The notes beneath the pieces were generated by a model, which made no database searches, had not been told where the DNA came from, and saw nothing but the letters and a program-made list of their open reading frames with translations. Shown one piece after another: positions 8,233 through 16,116 of a stretch of 45,115 nucleotides of DNA. Made by a program: the position numbers and the translations under genes. Source of the DNA: Pseudorhodobacter sp. (GTDB taxonomy: Bacteria; Pseudomonadota; Alphaproteobacteria; Rhodobacterales; Rhodobacteraceae); NCBI GenBank assembly GCA_024642045.1, contig JAHEBX010000008.1:1-45115 (forward strand). Reading direction: 5' to 3'. Each line of letters opens with the position of its first letter. Within the stretch, counting starts at the first letter, position 1.

Positions 8233-9666
8233 ATGCGTATTGCGGTTGGTGGCATCCACACCGAATGTTCGACCTATTCGCCGGTGCTGATGCAGCCCGA
8301 GGATTTTCGCGTGCTGCGCGGTGCGGCGCTGACAGAGAACGACTACTTTGCCTTTCTGGGCGATTACACGGCACAGGTGGCGCCTCTGCTGCACGCGCGC
8401 GCGGTGCCGGGGGGACCCGTGGCGCGCGCGACTTACCAAGGGTTCAAGGCCGAATTTCTGGACCGTTTGCGCGCGGCGGGGCCTTTGGACGGGGTCTATC
8501 TTGCCATGCATGGCGCGATCAAGGTCGAGGGGATGTTTGACGCCGAGGGGGATTGGATTGCGGCTGTGCGCGAGGTGGTGGGGCCCAAGATGCTGATCGC
8601 CGCCAGCTATGATCTGCATGGCAATGTCAGCCAAAAGATCGTTGATCAGATCGACATCTTTGCCGCCTATCGCACCGCACCGCATATCGATGTGACCGAG
8701 ACGATGCGGGCGGCCTATGCGATGCTGTTGCGCGCGCTGGAAACCGGCGCGCGGCCCGGGGTGGTGCGGGTGGCGGTGCCATTGCTGCTTCCGGGCGAGC
8801 GGTCCTCGACCGAGGATGCGCCCGCACGCGGGCTTTACGCAGACCTGCCCGCGCGTGAATCGGCGCAGGTGTGGCGGAGCGATCTGATGATCGGCTATGT
8901 CTGGGCCGACGAGCCGCGCGCCACGGCGGCGGCGGTGGTGACGGGCACAGACCGGGCTTCAGCAGAGTCCGCAGCGGCGCAGATCGCGCGCGATTTTTGG
9001 GCGGCGCGGGATGCGTTTCGGTTTGGTCCGGTCACTGGAACTTTGGATGAAATGCTTGATATTGCAGAATCTTCCTCCACTGCCCCCGTCATTTTGGCTG
9101 ACAGCGGCGACAATCCCACAGGCGGCGGCGTGGGGGATCGCGCCGATGTGCTGGCGGCGCTCGTCGCGCGCGGCTGGCAGGGCGCGCTTGTCGCGGGCAT
9201 CACCGACCGACCGGCGGTCGAGCGGTGTTTTGCAGCCGGCGTCGGCGCACTTCTGGATCTGCAGATTGGTGCAAGTCTTGATCCTGCGGGGGGACGCATC
9301 ACCGCACAGGCCGAGGTTTTGCGGCTTGAACCCGGCGAGACGGCGGCGGATGCGCAGGCGGTGGTTCAGCTGGGCGGCATCACGCTTGTGCTGGCGGCGC
9401 GGCGCAGGCCCTATCACAACATCGCGGATTTCACCCTGCTGGGGCTTGACCCTGCCCACGCGCGGCTGCTGGTGGTGAAATCGGGCTATCTCTCGCCAGA
9501 ACTCGCGCCGATGGCCAACCCCAACCTGATGGCTCTTACCGATGGCGTGGTCAATCAGGACATCCCGCGTCTGGCCAATCTGCACCGCGTCAAAGGCACT
9601 CTACCCTTCGATGCGCGTACCGAATTTACGCCGATTCCCGAAGCCTCGATCCGGTTCAAGGGCTGA
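8233..9666 (+). CDS. M81 family metallopeptidase (MlrC-like), second copy
   Basis: A 477-residue M81 protein. Motifs are VGGIHTECSTYSP at the start, YLAMHGAI (H93), SYDLHGN (D127, H129), APHIDVTET (H151) and ADSGDNPTGGG in the C-terminal half. The open frame extends back to 8032, but that part overlaps the hexosaminidase gene in another frame. The ATG at 8233 gives the family N-terminus directly. It is clearly a paralogue, not a recent duplicate, of the protein at 2315-3820; the two differ throughout outside the motifs. It sits between the hexosaminidase and an MFS transporter. The substrate is unknown. Two divergent members in one regulated locus suggest two linked hydrolysis steps on the same compound. 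Confidence 0.88.
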   Translation: MRIAVGGIHTECSTYSPVLMQPEDFRVLRGAALTENDYFAFLGDYTAQVAPLLHARAVPGGPVARATYQGFKAEFLDRLRAAGPLDGVYLAMHGAIKVEGMFDAEGDWIAAVREVVGPKMLIAASYDLHGNVSQKIVDQIDIFAAYRTAPHIDVTETMRAAYAMLLRALETGARPGVVRVAVPLLLPGERSSTEDAPARGLYADLPARESAQVWRSDLMIGYVWADEPRATAAAVVTGTDRASAESAAAQIARDFWAARDAFRFGPVTGTLDEMLDIAESSSTAPVILADSGDNPTGGGVGDRADVLAALVARGWQGALVAGITDRPAVERCFAAGVGALLDLQIGASLDPAGGRITAQAEVLRLEPGETAADAQAVVQLGGITLVLAARRRPYHNIADFTLLGLDPAHARLLVVKSGYLSPELAPMANPNLMALTDGVVNQDIPRLANLHRVKGTLPFDARTEFTPIPEASIRFKG

Positions 9667-9668
9667 AC

Positions 9669-10868
9669 ATGGGCAAGTGGATTGCACTTTTGCGCCGCTA
9701 TCCGGTGGTGCGAGCTTCGGCCTTGGCAATTTTCCTCTATGGTTTTGCGGGGGCTGCGACCTCGCCCTATCAATCGATGGTGGCGATCCGCGAGTTGGGG
9801 CTTTCGGACAGCGGTTATGCCGCGATCGGCCTTGTGGCATCGCTCGGCTATGTGGTCATGGCTATCGCGGCGGGGTTCTTGTCGGACAAGTTTCACAGCT
9901 ATCGCGGGCCGCTGGTGTTCGTCACGGCCTTTGGCATCCTGGGCTATGGCGTCATTTTCGCATTTCCCTCGCCGCTGACCTTTGCCGTGGCGACCATCGG
10001 GCCGCTTGCACTGTTCCATGCCACCAATTCGATGCTGTTTGGCGCGGTGCGCGCCCAGACCGACCGGTTCGAGCCTGAAGACGCCCGCATCGTCAATGCC
10101 CTGATGCGGATCATGGTGTCCTTGGCTTGGGTGCTGGTGCCAGGCATCGTCGGGCTGATCCTGCGCGGTCAGTCCAGCATGATCTGGGCCTGGGCGATCT
10201 CGGCGGGCTTTGCGGCGCTGTGCATGGCGACGGTCGCCTTCGGGCTGCGCGACGATGCGCCGCCCGTGACGCGCGCGCGTCCGGTGCTGCGGGATCTGCG
10301 GGTGCTGATGGGGCCGGGACTGCTGGGGCGCGTGCTTGGCGTGGCGCTGATTTCACAGGTGCTGCACGTCAACGGTGCGGTGCTGCCCCTGATCGTGACC
10401 GGCCAAGCGGGCGGCGCGCCAGAGGACATCGGCTTTCTGGTCGGGCTGGTGGCGGCACTTGAGGTGGTGTTCATGATCTTTTGGGCCTGGGCCGTGCGCG
10501 GCCATCAGACGGTGCCGGCGCTTTTGATCGGATCGACGCTCTATCTGGTGTATCTCGGCGCGATCGCCGCTGCGAGCGCGCCTTGGCAGGTTTACGTCGC
10601 AAGTCTGATTGCAGGCTTTGCCGCAGCGGCGCTGGTGTCTTTGCCGATCAGCTATTTACTGGATCTGATCCGCGACAGGCCGGGGCTTTCGGCCTCGCTG
10701 TTGTCGGTCAACATGTTTCTGGGTGGTGCTTTGGGGGCGGCGGTTTTTGCCATCGGCACGCGGATCGGCGGCTATGGGGTGACGGCGATTCTGTCTGGTC
10801 TGCTGGGCGTTTTCGGCGCAGCTTTGCTCTATGCACTGGAACGGAGGGCCCATGCGCATCACGCTTGA
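9669..10868 (+). CDS. MFS transporter, SetB-like sugar transporter family
   Basis: A 399-residue integral membrane protein with hydrophobic segments throughout, consistent with 12 transmembrane helices. The cytoplasmic loop after helix 2 has GFLSDKFHSYRGP, matching the MFS A-motif position, and the N-terminal half resembles sugar-efflux (Set) transporters (YQSMVAIRELGLSDSGYAAIG). It starts 2 nt after the M81 stop and overlaps cutC by 17 nt. In this operon it may import the amino-sugar substrate or export a by-product; the family alone does not give direction. No PTS or sugar-binding ABC component is seen in the locus. Confidence 0.82.
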   Translation: MGKWIALLRRYPVVRASALAIFLYGFAGAATSPYQSMVAIRELGLSDSGYAAIGLVASLGYVVMAIAAGFLSDKFHSYRGPLVFVTAFGILGYGVIFAFPSPLTFAVATIGPLALFHATNSMLFGAVRAQTDRFEPEDARIVNALMRIMVSLAWVLVPGIVGLILRGQSSMIWAWAISAGFAALCMATVAFGLRDDAPPVTRARPVLRDLRVLMGPGLLGRVLGVALISQVLHVNGAVLPLIVTGQAGGAPEDIGFLVGLVAALEVVFMIFWAWAVRGHQTVPALLIGSTLYLVYLGAIAAASAPWQVYVASLIAGFAAAALVSLPISYLLDLIRDRPGLSASLLSVNMFLGGALGAAVFAIGTRIGGYGVTAILSGLLGVFGAALLYALERRAHAHHA

Positions 10869-11583
10869 GATTTGTGTCGATGATGCTGCGGGCATTGCTG
10901 CGGCGGGCAAGGGTGGCGCGGATCGGATCGAGCTTTGTGCGGCATTGGCACTGGGAGGGCTGACGCCCTCGGCGGGGCTGGTCGACCTCGCGGTGCAAAG
11001 TGGATTGGCCACGATGGCGATGATCCGTCCACGCGCGGGCGATTTTGTCTGGCGGCCGAACGAGGTACGCGCCATGCAGGTCGAGATTGCTGCCATGCGC
11101 CTTGCGGGGCTTGCGGGCGTGGTGATCGGGGCCTCGCGTCCCGACGGACGGCTGGACGGCGCGGTGCTGGCCGCGTTGGTCGAAGCAGCGGCAGGGATGG
11201 ATGTAACCTTGCACCGCGCGATTGATCTTGTGCCAGACGTGGATGAGGCAATGGCGCTTTGTCATGGCCTCGGCATCGCGCGGGTGCTGTCTTCGGGCGG
11301 GGCTTTGAGCGCCGAGGCGGGGATCGCGCAGCTTGCAACAATGGCGGGGCGCGGGATTTCGGTGATGCCGGGCGGCGGTGTGCATGCGGGCAATGTGGCG
11401 GCATTTGCGGCGCGCTTTGCGTTGAGCGAGGTGCATGCCTCAGCCTCAGTCCCGCTTGCGATTGATCCGCGCATGGCGGCGTTCGGGTTTCAGCCCGCCG
11501 GCGCGCGCGGCACGGACGCGGCAAAAGTGCGCGCGCTGCGGCAGGCTCTCGATCAGATCGCGGCGGGGCCGCCCTTGGGGTGA
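10852..11583 (+). CDS. cutC: CutC family protein
   Basis: A 243-residue TIM-barrel protein with the family signature EICVDDAAGIAAAGKGGAD then RIELCAALALGG at the N-terminus, DVTLHRAID in the middle and VMPGGGV near the C-terminus. An upstream ATG is in frame at 10831, but GGAGGG at 10843-10848 points to the ATG at 10852 (MRITLEICVD). It overlaps the MFS gene by 17 nt, so it is the last gene of the rightward operon, and its 3' end overlaps the 3' end of nagB by 31 bp on the opposite strand. CutC was named for copper homeostasis, but no copper gene is nearby. Placement among amino-sugar genes fits a carbohydrate role better; that is inference. Confidence 0.88.
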   Translation: MRITLEICVDDAAGIAAAGKGGADRIELCAALALGGLTPSAGLVDLAVQSGLATMAMIRPRAGDFVWRPNEVRAMQVEIAAMRLAGLAGVVIGASRPDGRLDGAVLAALVEAAAGMDVTLHRAIDLVPDVDEAMALCHGLGIARVLSSGGALSAEAGIAQLATMAGRGISVMPGGGVHAGNVAAFAARFALSEVHASASVPLAIDPRMAAFGFQPAGARGTDAAKVRALRQALDQIAAGPPLG

Positions 11584-12332
11584 ACCTCGTCATAATAGGC
11601 GCGCAGAGTCAAATCCGCCGCCGCCGCCTCGTCGATGACCACGGTGGCACGACGGTGCATCTGCAAGATCGAGGCAGGGCACGCGGCAGAGATCGGACCC
11701 TCGATCAAGGCCGCAACGGCGCGCGATTTGGCCGCACCATAGGCCAGCAAGACCACCTCTTGCGCCCGCATGATGGTGCCAATCCCCATGGTAATGGCCA
11801 GATGCGGCACATCCTCGGGGCGGTCGTAATAGCGCGCATTGGCCTCGCGGGTGGACCGCGTCAGCGTCTTGATCCGGGTCAACGAAGCAAGGCTCGAGGT
11901 CGGCTCGTTAAAGCCGATATGGCCATTCGCACCAAGACCAAGCAGCTGAAACCCGATATCGCCCGCCGCGACAATCGCCGCCTCATAGCGCGCGGCCTCG
12001 GCCTCGGGGTCGGCAGCATCGCCTCGCGGCAGATGCGCGCGGGAGGGGTCGATATCGACCTGATCGAACAAATGCTGCCGCATATAGCGCCAATAGGACC
12101 CCGCATGATCAGGCGCAAGGCCGACATATTCATCCAGATTAAAGCTCGTCGCGCGCGCAAAGCTGGCCTGCCCGGCCCGATGCGCGGCAATCAGGCGGGC
12201 ATAAACCGCCTCCATCGTGCCGCCTGTCGCGAGGCCTAGCACCGAGGCGGGATCGTTGCGCAAGCGGGCAGCCAAAAGGTCGGCGACACAATCGACAGCC
12301 TTTTGCGCGCTGGGATGGATCAGGATTTTCAC
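11553..12332 (-). CDS. nagB: Glucosamine-6-phosphate deaminase
   Basis: NagB converts glucosamine-6-phosphate to fructose-6-phosphate and ammonia, the last committed step of the pathway. The 259-residue protein has LATGGTMEAVY near residue 34, NLDEYVGL with catalytic D67, and LGLGANGHIGFNEP with H138. The residue before G-H is Asn rather than the Asp seen in E. coli, a variant that also occurs in other NagB proteins. It starts with GTG (12332-12330), overlapping the ridA stop by 4 nt (GTGA), with GGAAG upstream. It runs head-on into cutC, with 31 bp of overlap at the 3' ends, so the two transcripts are antisense there. It would take the product of NagA, encoded about 10 kb away. Confidence 0.95.
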   Translation of the reverse strand: MKILIHPSAQKAVDCVADLLAARLRNDPASVLGLATGGTMEAVYARLIAAHRAGQASFARATSFNLDEYVGLAPDHAGSYWRYMRQHLFDQVDIDPSRAHLPRGDAADPEAEAARYEAAIVAAGDIGFQLLGLGANGHIGFNEPTSSLASLTRIKTLTRSTREANARYYDRPEDVPHLAITMGIGTIMRAQEVVLLAYGAAKSRAVAALIEGPISAACPASILQMHRRATVVIDEAAAADLTLRAYYDEVHPKGGPAAI

Positions 12333-12721
12333 AGAGGCTTCCAGGCGATTGCATCGATTTCGACCTTGGCATCAATCATCAGCCGTGATTGCACGGTCGA
12401 GCGCGCAGGCGGATGGTCGATGAAATGGCGCTCGAACACCGCATTGAAACTCGAGAAATCCCGTGGGTCATCAAGCCAGCAGGTGACCTTGATCACATCT
12501 TCCAGCCCGCACCCCGCCAGCGCCAGAACGGCCTTGATATTGGCAATCACCGCCTCGGTTTGCGCCACGATACCACCCTGCACGACCTCGCCGTTCAGCG
12601 TCGGAACCTGCCCCGAGACATGCACATAGTCGCCCGCCCGCACGGCCTTGGCAAAGGGCCTGCGCTGCCCACCCGCCTGTGGATCGGCGATATCATAGCG
12701 GATCAAACCGGGGGTGGTCAT
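12329..12721 (-). CDS. RidA family (YjgF) enamine/imine deaminase
   Basis: A 130-residue RidA-family protein. Motifs are VSGQVP, QTEAVIANIKAVLALAG, VIKVTCWL and the C-terminal block with the conserved arginine in SRLMIDAKVEIDAIA. RidA proteins hydrolyse reactive enamines such as 2-aminoacrylate made by PLP dehydratases, so a link to the D-serine dehydratase-like enzyme at 1230 is attractive but unproven. Earlier in-frame ATGs exist at 12748, 12742 and 12733. GGAGA six bases before the ATG at 12721 decides the start (MTTPGLIRYD). It leads a two-gene unit with nagB. Two copies of the candidate operator lie upstream, one directly before the ribosome-binding site. Confidence 0.9.
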   Translation of the reverse strand: MTTPGLIRYDIADPQAGGQRRPFAKAVRAGDYVHVSGQVPTLNGEVVQGGIVAQTEAVIANIKAVLALAGCGLEDVIKVTCWLDDPRDFSSFNAVFERHFIDHPPARSTVQSRLMIDAKVEIDAIAWKPL

Positions 12722-12732
12722 AGCAGTCTCCA

Positions 12733-12749
12733 TGTAATTCATTTTCACA
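12733..12749 (-). promoter_or_regulatory. Candidate RpiR-family operator 1 before ridA-nagB
   Basis: Read on the minus strand this is TGTGAAAATGAATTACA. Its core GAAAATGAATT is identical over 11 bp to the site in the regulator promoter at 4416-4426. It ends 12 nt from the ridA start codon, which would suit a repressor that blocks transcription or elongation. Confidence 0.5.
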
Positions 12750-12803
12750 ATAGATGATATTTAGGTGATACTCCAAGGAAACTTGCCGAAATTACGGTAT
12801 TTT

Positions 12804-12820
12804 TGTAATTTGATTTCACC
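12804..12820 (-). promoter_or_regulatory. Candidate RpiR-family operator 2 before ridA-nagB
   Basis: Minus strand GGTGAAATCAAATTACA matches operator 1 at 13 of 17 positions, in the same orientation 71 bp further upstream. It overlaps a 7-bp inverted repeat, AAATTAC (12789-12795) and GTAATTT (12805-12811). The spacing of about seven helical turns would allow co-operative or looping binding. The intergenic stretch 12722-12841 is clearly more AT-rich than its surroundings. Confidence 0.45.
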
Positions 12821-12841
12821 ACCAGACGCCCAGGGGTCGTA

Positions 12842-13726
12842 TCAATCCGACTGCAACGGAATCACATCCACAGCTTGGCGGCTTTTTTGCCGCCCGGACC
12901 CGCGCAGGGTTCCCTTGATGGGGGCGACATCAGAATAATCGCGCCCATAGGCCACAATGATATGATCCATGTCCGCACATTTGTTATTGGTCGGGTCAAA
13001 TTCAAGCCAGCCTACCTCGGGGCCGCACCAGGCGCGCACCCAAGCGTGCATGGCGTCCGCGCCCTCAAGCCGTTGCTTGCCCAAAGGCGGCGCCGTCCGC
13101 AAAAAGCCCGAAACATAGCCCGCAGGAATACCAATGCCGCGCAGGCAGGCAATCATGATGTGCGAAAAGTCCTGGCACACACCCTGGCGCAGGGCGAAAG
13201 CTTCGGCGGCAGGCGTGTCAACGGTCGTGGCCGTCGCGTCGAACGTCATCTGGCCATGCAAGGCTGAGCCCACCGCGATCACCGCCTGTGCCACCGTCAT
13301 CGACGGCTGCACCTGCGCGCGGGCGAACGCGGTCATCTCGGCATTTTCCGGCGCACGCGGTGAGGCTGCCGTATAATGCAACGGTGCATCGGGCCCCATG
13401 TCAGACAGAGCCGCCATAATCTGCGCCAGATCGGCAAGGCAGGTCGATTGCGCGGGCAAAGGCGCAGGCGGCAGGCGTTCCACGCGCGCCTGCACCAGCA
13501 GCGAAATCGCCGAATGTGGCGCACGAATCGCAAATTCGGTAACATGGTTGCCGAAGAAATCCGTGCGGTCCGTGCTTTCATCAGGGTGCGGATCAATCGT
13601 CAGCAAGCCCGCCACCAAGCGCTGTACCCCGGCAATGCTCGGGGGCATCAGACAGGCGATATGGCGCGCCTGCACGGCGGGGCGCGCATAATCATAGCTG
13701 ATGGTAAGTTTGATGTCGTACATCAT
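12842..13726 (-). CDS. Transglutaminase-like protein (third gene of amidoligase operon)
   Basis: A 294-residue protein of the bacterial transglutaminase-like (COG1305-type) group. An N-terminal beta domain (about 1-85) precedes a papain-like core with catalytic C184 in QGVCQDFSH, H227 in DAMHAW and D244 in EFDPTNN, all three intact. No signal peptide is seen, so it is probably cytoplasmic. Such proteins may act as peptidases or amide-transferring enzymes. The start codon overlaps the stop of the ATP-grasp/alpha-E gene by 1 nt (TGATG; tandem ATGs at 13726 and 13723), so it is translationally coupled. It would be one of two transglutaminase-fold enzymes in this operon. Confidence 0.85.
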   Translation of the reverse strand: MMYDIKLTISYDYARPAVQARHIACLMPPSIAGVQRLVAGLLTIDPHPDESTDRTDFFGNHVTEFAIRAPHSAISLLVQARVERLPPAPLPAQSTCLADLAQIMAALSDMGPDAPLHYTAASPRAPENAEMTAFARAQVQPSMTVAQAVIAVGSALHGQMTFDATATTVDTPAAEAFALRQGVCQDFSHIMIACLRGIGIPAGYVSGFLRTAPPLGKQRLEGADAMHAWVRAWCGPEVGWLEFDPTNNKCADMDHIIVAYGRDYSDVAPIKGTLRGSGRQKSRQAVDVIPLQSD

Positions 13727-16116
13727 CAGGTCATAAACGCCGCGTTCAGACCAAGCGACAGATCAAGGATCTGCCCATGCAGGATTTTCAGCGCTTGGGC
13801 ATCCAAAGTCGTGACAGATTGCAGCGCGAGACTGGTTTGTGTGGCCAGCACGCTGCGTTGAAACGCACTGATCTGACCCGATGGCGCCACGGTAAGCGCA
13901 TCGACACGCTTGCGAATAACATTCAGATGGAAATGGATCGAGCGCGGGTTGCTTTCGTCCAGCGCCAGCAGGTCGATCACGCTGTGTCGGCTGGTAAAGA
14001 CCGAATAGCGCTGCCGGTGGATCATGATGCTGTCACCAACCTCGATCGCCAGATCCAGCCCGCCACTGTGATCCTCGACACCGCTCAGCAGATCAGCCGT
14101 CATCGCCGCCCGTTCCAGCGAGCGCCCGATGGTCAGGAACTGCCACCCGGTCGAGCGGATCATGTTTTCATGCACCAGACCCGACAGCCCTGCGATCTTG
14201 CGCAGCATCACGCTCATCACATGGGCCGCATCGCTGCCACGATGCGCGTTCCGCGAAATGCGGGTCATCGATTTTTCCAGATCTTTAAGTGCGGCCCAGC
14301 CATCCACCGAAAACCGGTCGCGGATCTGGCTGGCACTGTAGACAGCAGCGCTGATCGTGGCGAGAATTCCTTGCGGCAGCGGCTCGTCGGTGTCAACGCC
14401 ATAGGTCTTGAGCCGCGCGCTCAGCGCACCAAGCAAGGGGGCGCTTGCCGCCTCATCGACGCGGTTGTGATAGGCGCGCATCAGGCGCAGAAGCCCCTCG
14501 CAGCGTTCGGTATAGCGCCCCAGCCAAAACAGGTTATCAGCGGCGCGGCTGGGCAGAGCATCAGGCTGCGCGCGCACGAAAGGCCCCGTCGTGGGTGGCA
14601 TCAGGCTGACCGTATCAACCGGTTTGTCTGACACTACCCAGACATCGGCGACGGTGCCGCCGTGGCGCATTGAAATTGCGGTCGTATCCGTGCCGGTGCC
14701 GATGCGCGCAAAGCCGCCCGGCATCGCCTGCCAACCGGTTGCGGTGCGCGCCAGAAACACCCTGACAGTCATCGGGCGCGGCACAAGGCGGCCGTTTTCA
14801 TAGACCGGCGTGGTGGACAGCTTGACCAGTTCCTTGCCCATCAAAGCACGTGCATTCTCGGTCAGCCAGTCGTGCAGATCCGCGTCGTCACTGGGGTGGC
14901 CAGAGCCATGCCGCATCTGCCCACCGATCGCGTGGCGCACCTGCGATTCATAGGGCATACGCGTCGACATCGCAGGCCCCACCATCATCCGATGCGCATG
15001 CTTGCGCACATGGGCAAGCTCGGCAGGCTGCCCGCACCACCATGTCGCCACATTCGGCAGCTTCAGCGGGCTGCCGGTCAATGCCTTGCTGATGGCAGGC
15101 AGAAAAGCCATCAGCGCCTGCGTTTCCAGCACGCCCACGCCCAGCGCGTTGACCATCGTCACACTGCCCTGCCGCACCGCAGCCAGCAGCCCCGGCGTGC
15201 CCAGCGCAGACTCTTCGCGCAATTCAAGCGGATCGGCCCAGATCCCGTCCATCCGCCGCCACAGCACATCAATCGGCAAAAGCCCCGACACAGTGCGCAG
15301 CCACAGCTGGCCGTTCTCGACCAGCAGATCCTCGCCTTCCAGCAGCATCAGGCCCAGATAGCGGGCGATATAGGCCTGCTCGTAATAGGTGTCGGTCAGC
15401 GGCCCGGGCGTCAGGATCGCCCCCCGCGCCGCCGGATTTTCGCGCATCTGGTCCAGACCATCGCGAAACGCACGAAAGAACGCCGCCAGACGATGCACTT
15501 TGCTGCGCTCGTACAACTCGGGAAAGACCTGAATCGCGGCGACCCGGTTTTCCAGCGCAAAACCTGCCCCCGAGGGCGCATCGGTGCGGTCTGACAGCAC
15601 CCACCAGCGCCCGTCAGGACCACGGCCGATCTCAAAGGCAACAAAATGCAGAAAATGCCCGCCGCGCGGCTGCACGCCCACCATCGGGCGCAGCCATTCA
15701 GGGTTTTCAGCGATCAGGCGCGCGGGCAGATGCCCCTCGGCGATCAACTGGTTGGGGCCATAAAGATCTGCCACCACCTGTTCAAGCAGGTCGGCGCGCT
15801 GGATCAGCCCCGCCTCGATCTCGCGCCATTCCGCCTCGGGCAAAAGCACCGGCACCGCGCTGAACGGCCAGTCGCGGCTGGCCAGATCCTTGTCGCCCTG
15901 ATTGCGAAAGAACACGCCCGCGTCGGCCAGATGCTGCTCGCCCCGCGCCACCGCCTCTGCCATCTGCTCGGGCGAGAGCGCGGACATATGCGCGATCAAC
16001 TCAGCCCAAGCGGGCCGCATCGCACCCGTGCTGTCGACCAGCTCATCCGGCACGCCCTCAAGCGGCTGATAGCTGTCAAACAACGAAGCGGGCACAGAGG
16101 CGGCGGTCTTGAACAT
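13726..16116 (-). CDS. Circularly permuted ATP-grasp protein fused to alpha-E domain
   Basis: A 796-residue fusion. Residues about 75-500 match circularly permuted ATP-grasp proteins (COG2308 type), with PRGGHFLHFVAFEIGRGPDG, DRTDAPSGAGFALENR, LTPGP and NALGVGVLE. Residues about 520-790 are an alpha-E domain (COG2307 type), starting LPSRAADNLFWLGRYTERCE. In many genomes these are separate adjacent genes. ATP-grasp enzymes activate a carboxylate by phosphorylation and join it to an amine, so a peptide-bond-forming step is predicted; product and substrates are unknown. A TTG at 16119 precedes the ATG, but the ATG at 16116 overlaps the upstream stop (TGATG) and is preferred. It lies between the two transglutaminase genes and is coupled to both. 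Confidence 0.88.
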   Translation of the reverse strand: MFKTAASVPASLFDSYQPLEGVPDELVDSTGAMRPAWAELIAHMSALSPEQMAEAVARGEQHLADAGVFFRNQGDKDLASRDWPFSAVPVLLPEAEWREIEAGLIQRADLLEQVVADLYGPNQLIAEGHLPARLIAENPEWLRPMVGVQPRGGHFLHFVAFEIGRGPDGRWWVLSDRTDAPSGAGFALENRVAAIQVFPELYERSKVHRLAAFFRAFRDGLDQMRENPAARGAILTPGPLTDTYYEQAYIARYLGLMLLEGEDLLVENGQLWLRTVSGLLPIDVLWRRMDGIWADPLELREESALGTPGLLAAVRQGSVTMVNALGVGVLETQALMAFLPAISKALTGSPLKLPNVATWWCGQPAELAHVRKHAHRMMVGPAMSTRMPYESQVRHAIGGQMRHGSGHPSDDADLHDWLTENARALMGKELVKLSTTPVYENGRLVPRPMTVRVFLARTATGWQAMPGGFARIGTGTDTTAISMRHGGTVADVWVVSDKPVDTVSLMPPTTGPFVRAQPDALPSRAADNLFWLGRYTERCEGLLRLMRAYHNRVDEAASAPLLGALSARLKTYGVDTDEPLPQGILATISAAVYSASQIRDRFSVDGWAALKDLEKSMTRISRNAHRGSDAAHVMSVMLRKIAGLSGLVHENMIRSTGWQFLTIGRSLERAAMTADLLSGVEDHSGGLDLAIEVGDSIMIHRQRYSVFTSRHSVIDLLALDESNPRSIHFHLNVIRKRVDALTVAPSGQISAFQRSVLATQTSLALQSVTTLDAQALKILHGQILDLSLGLNAAFMT

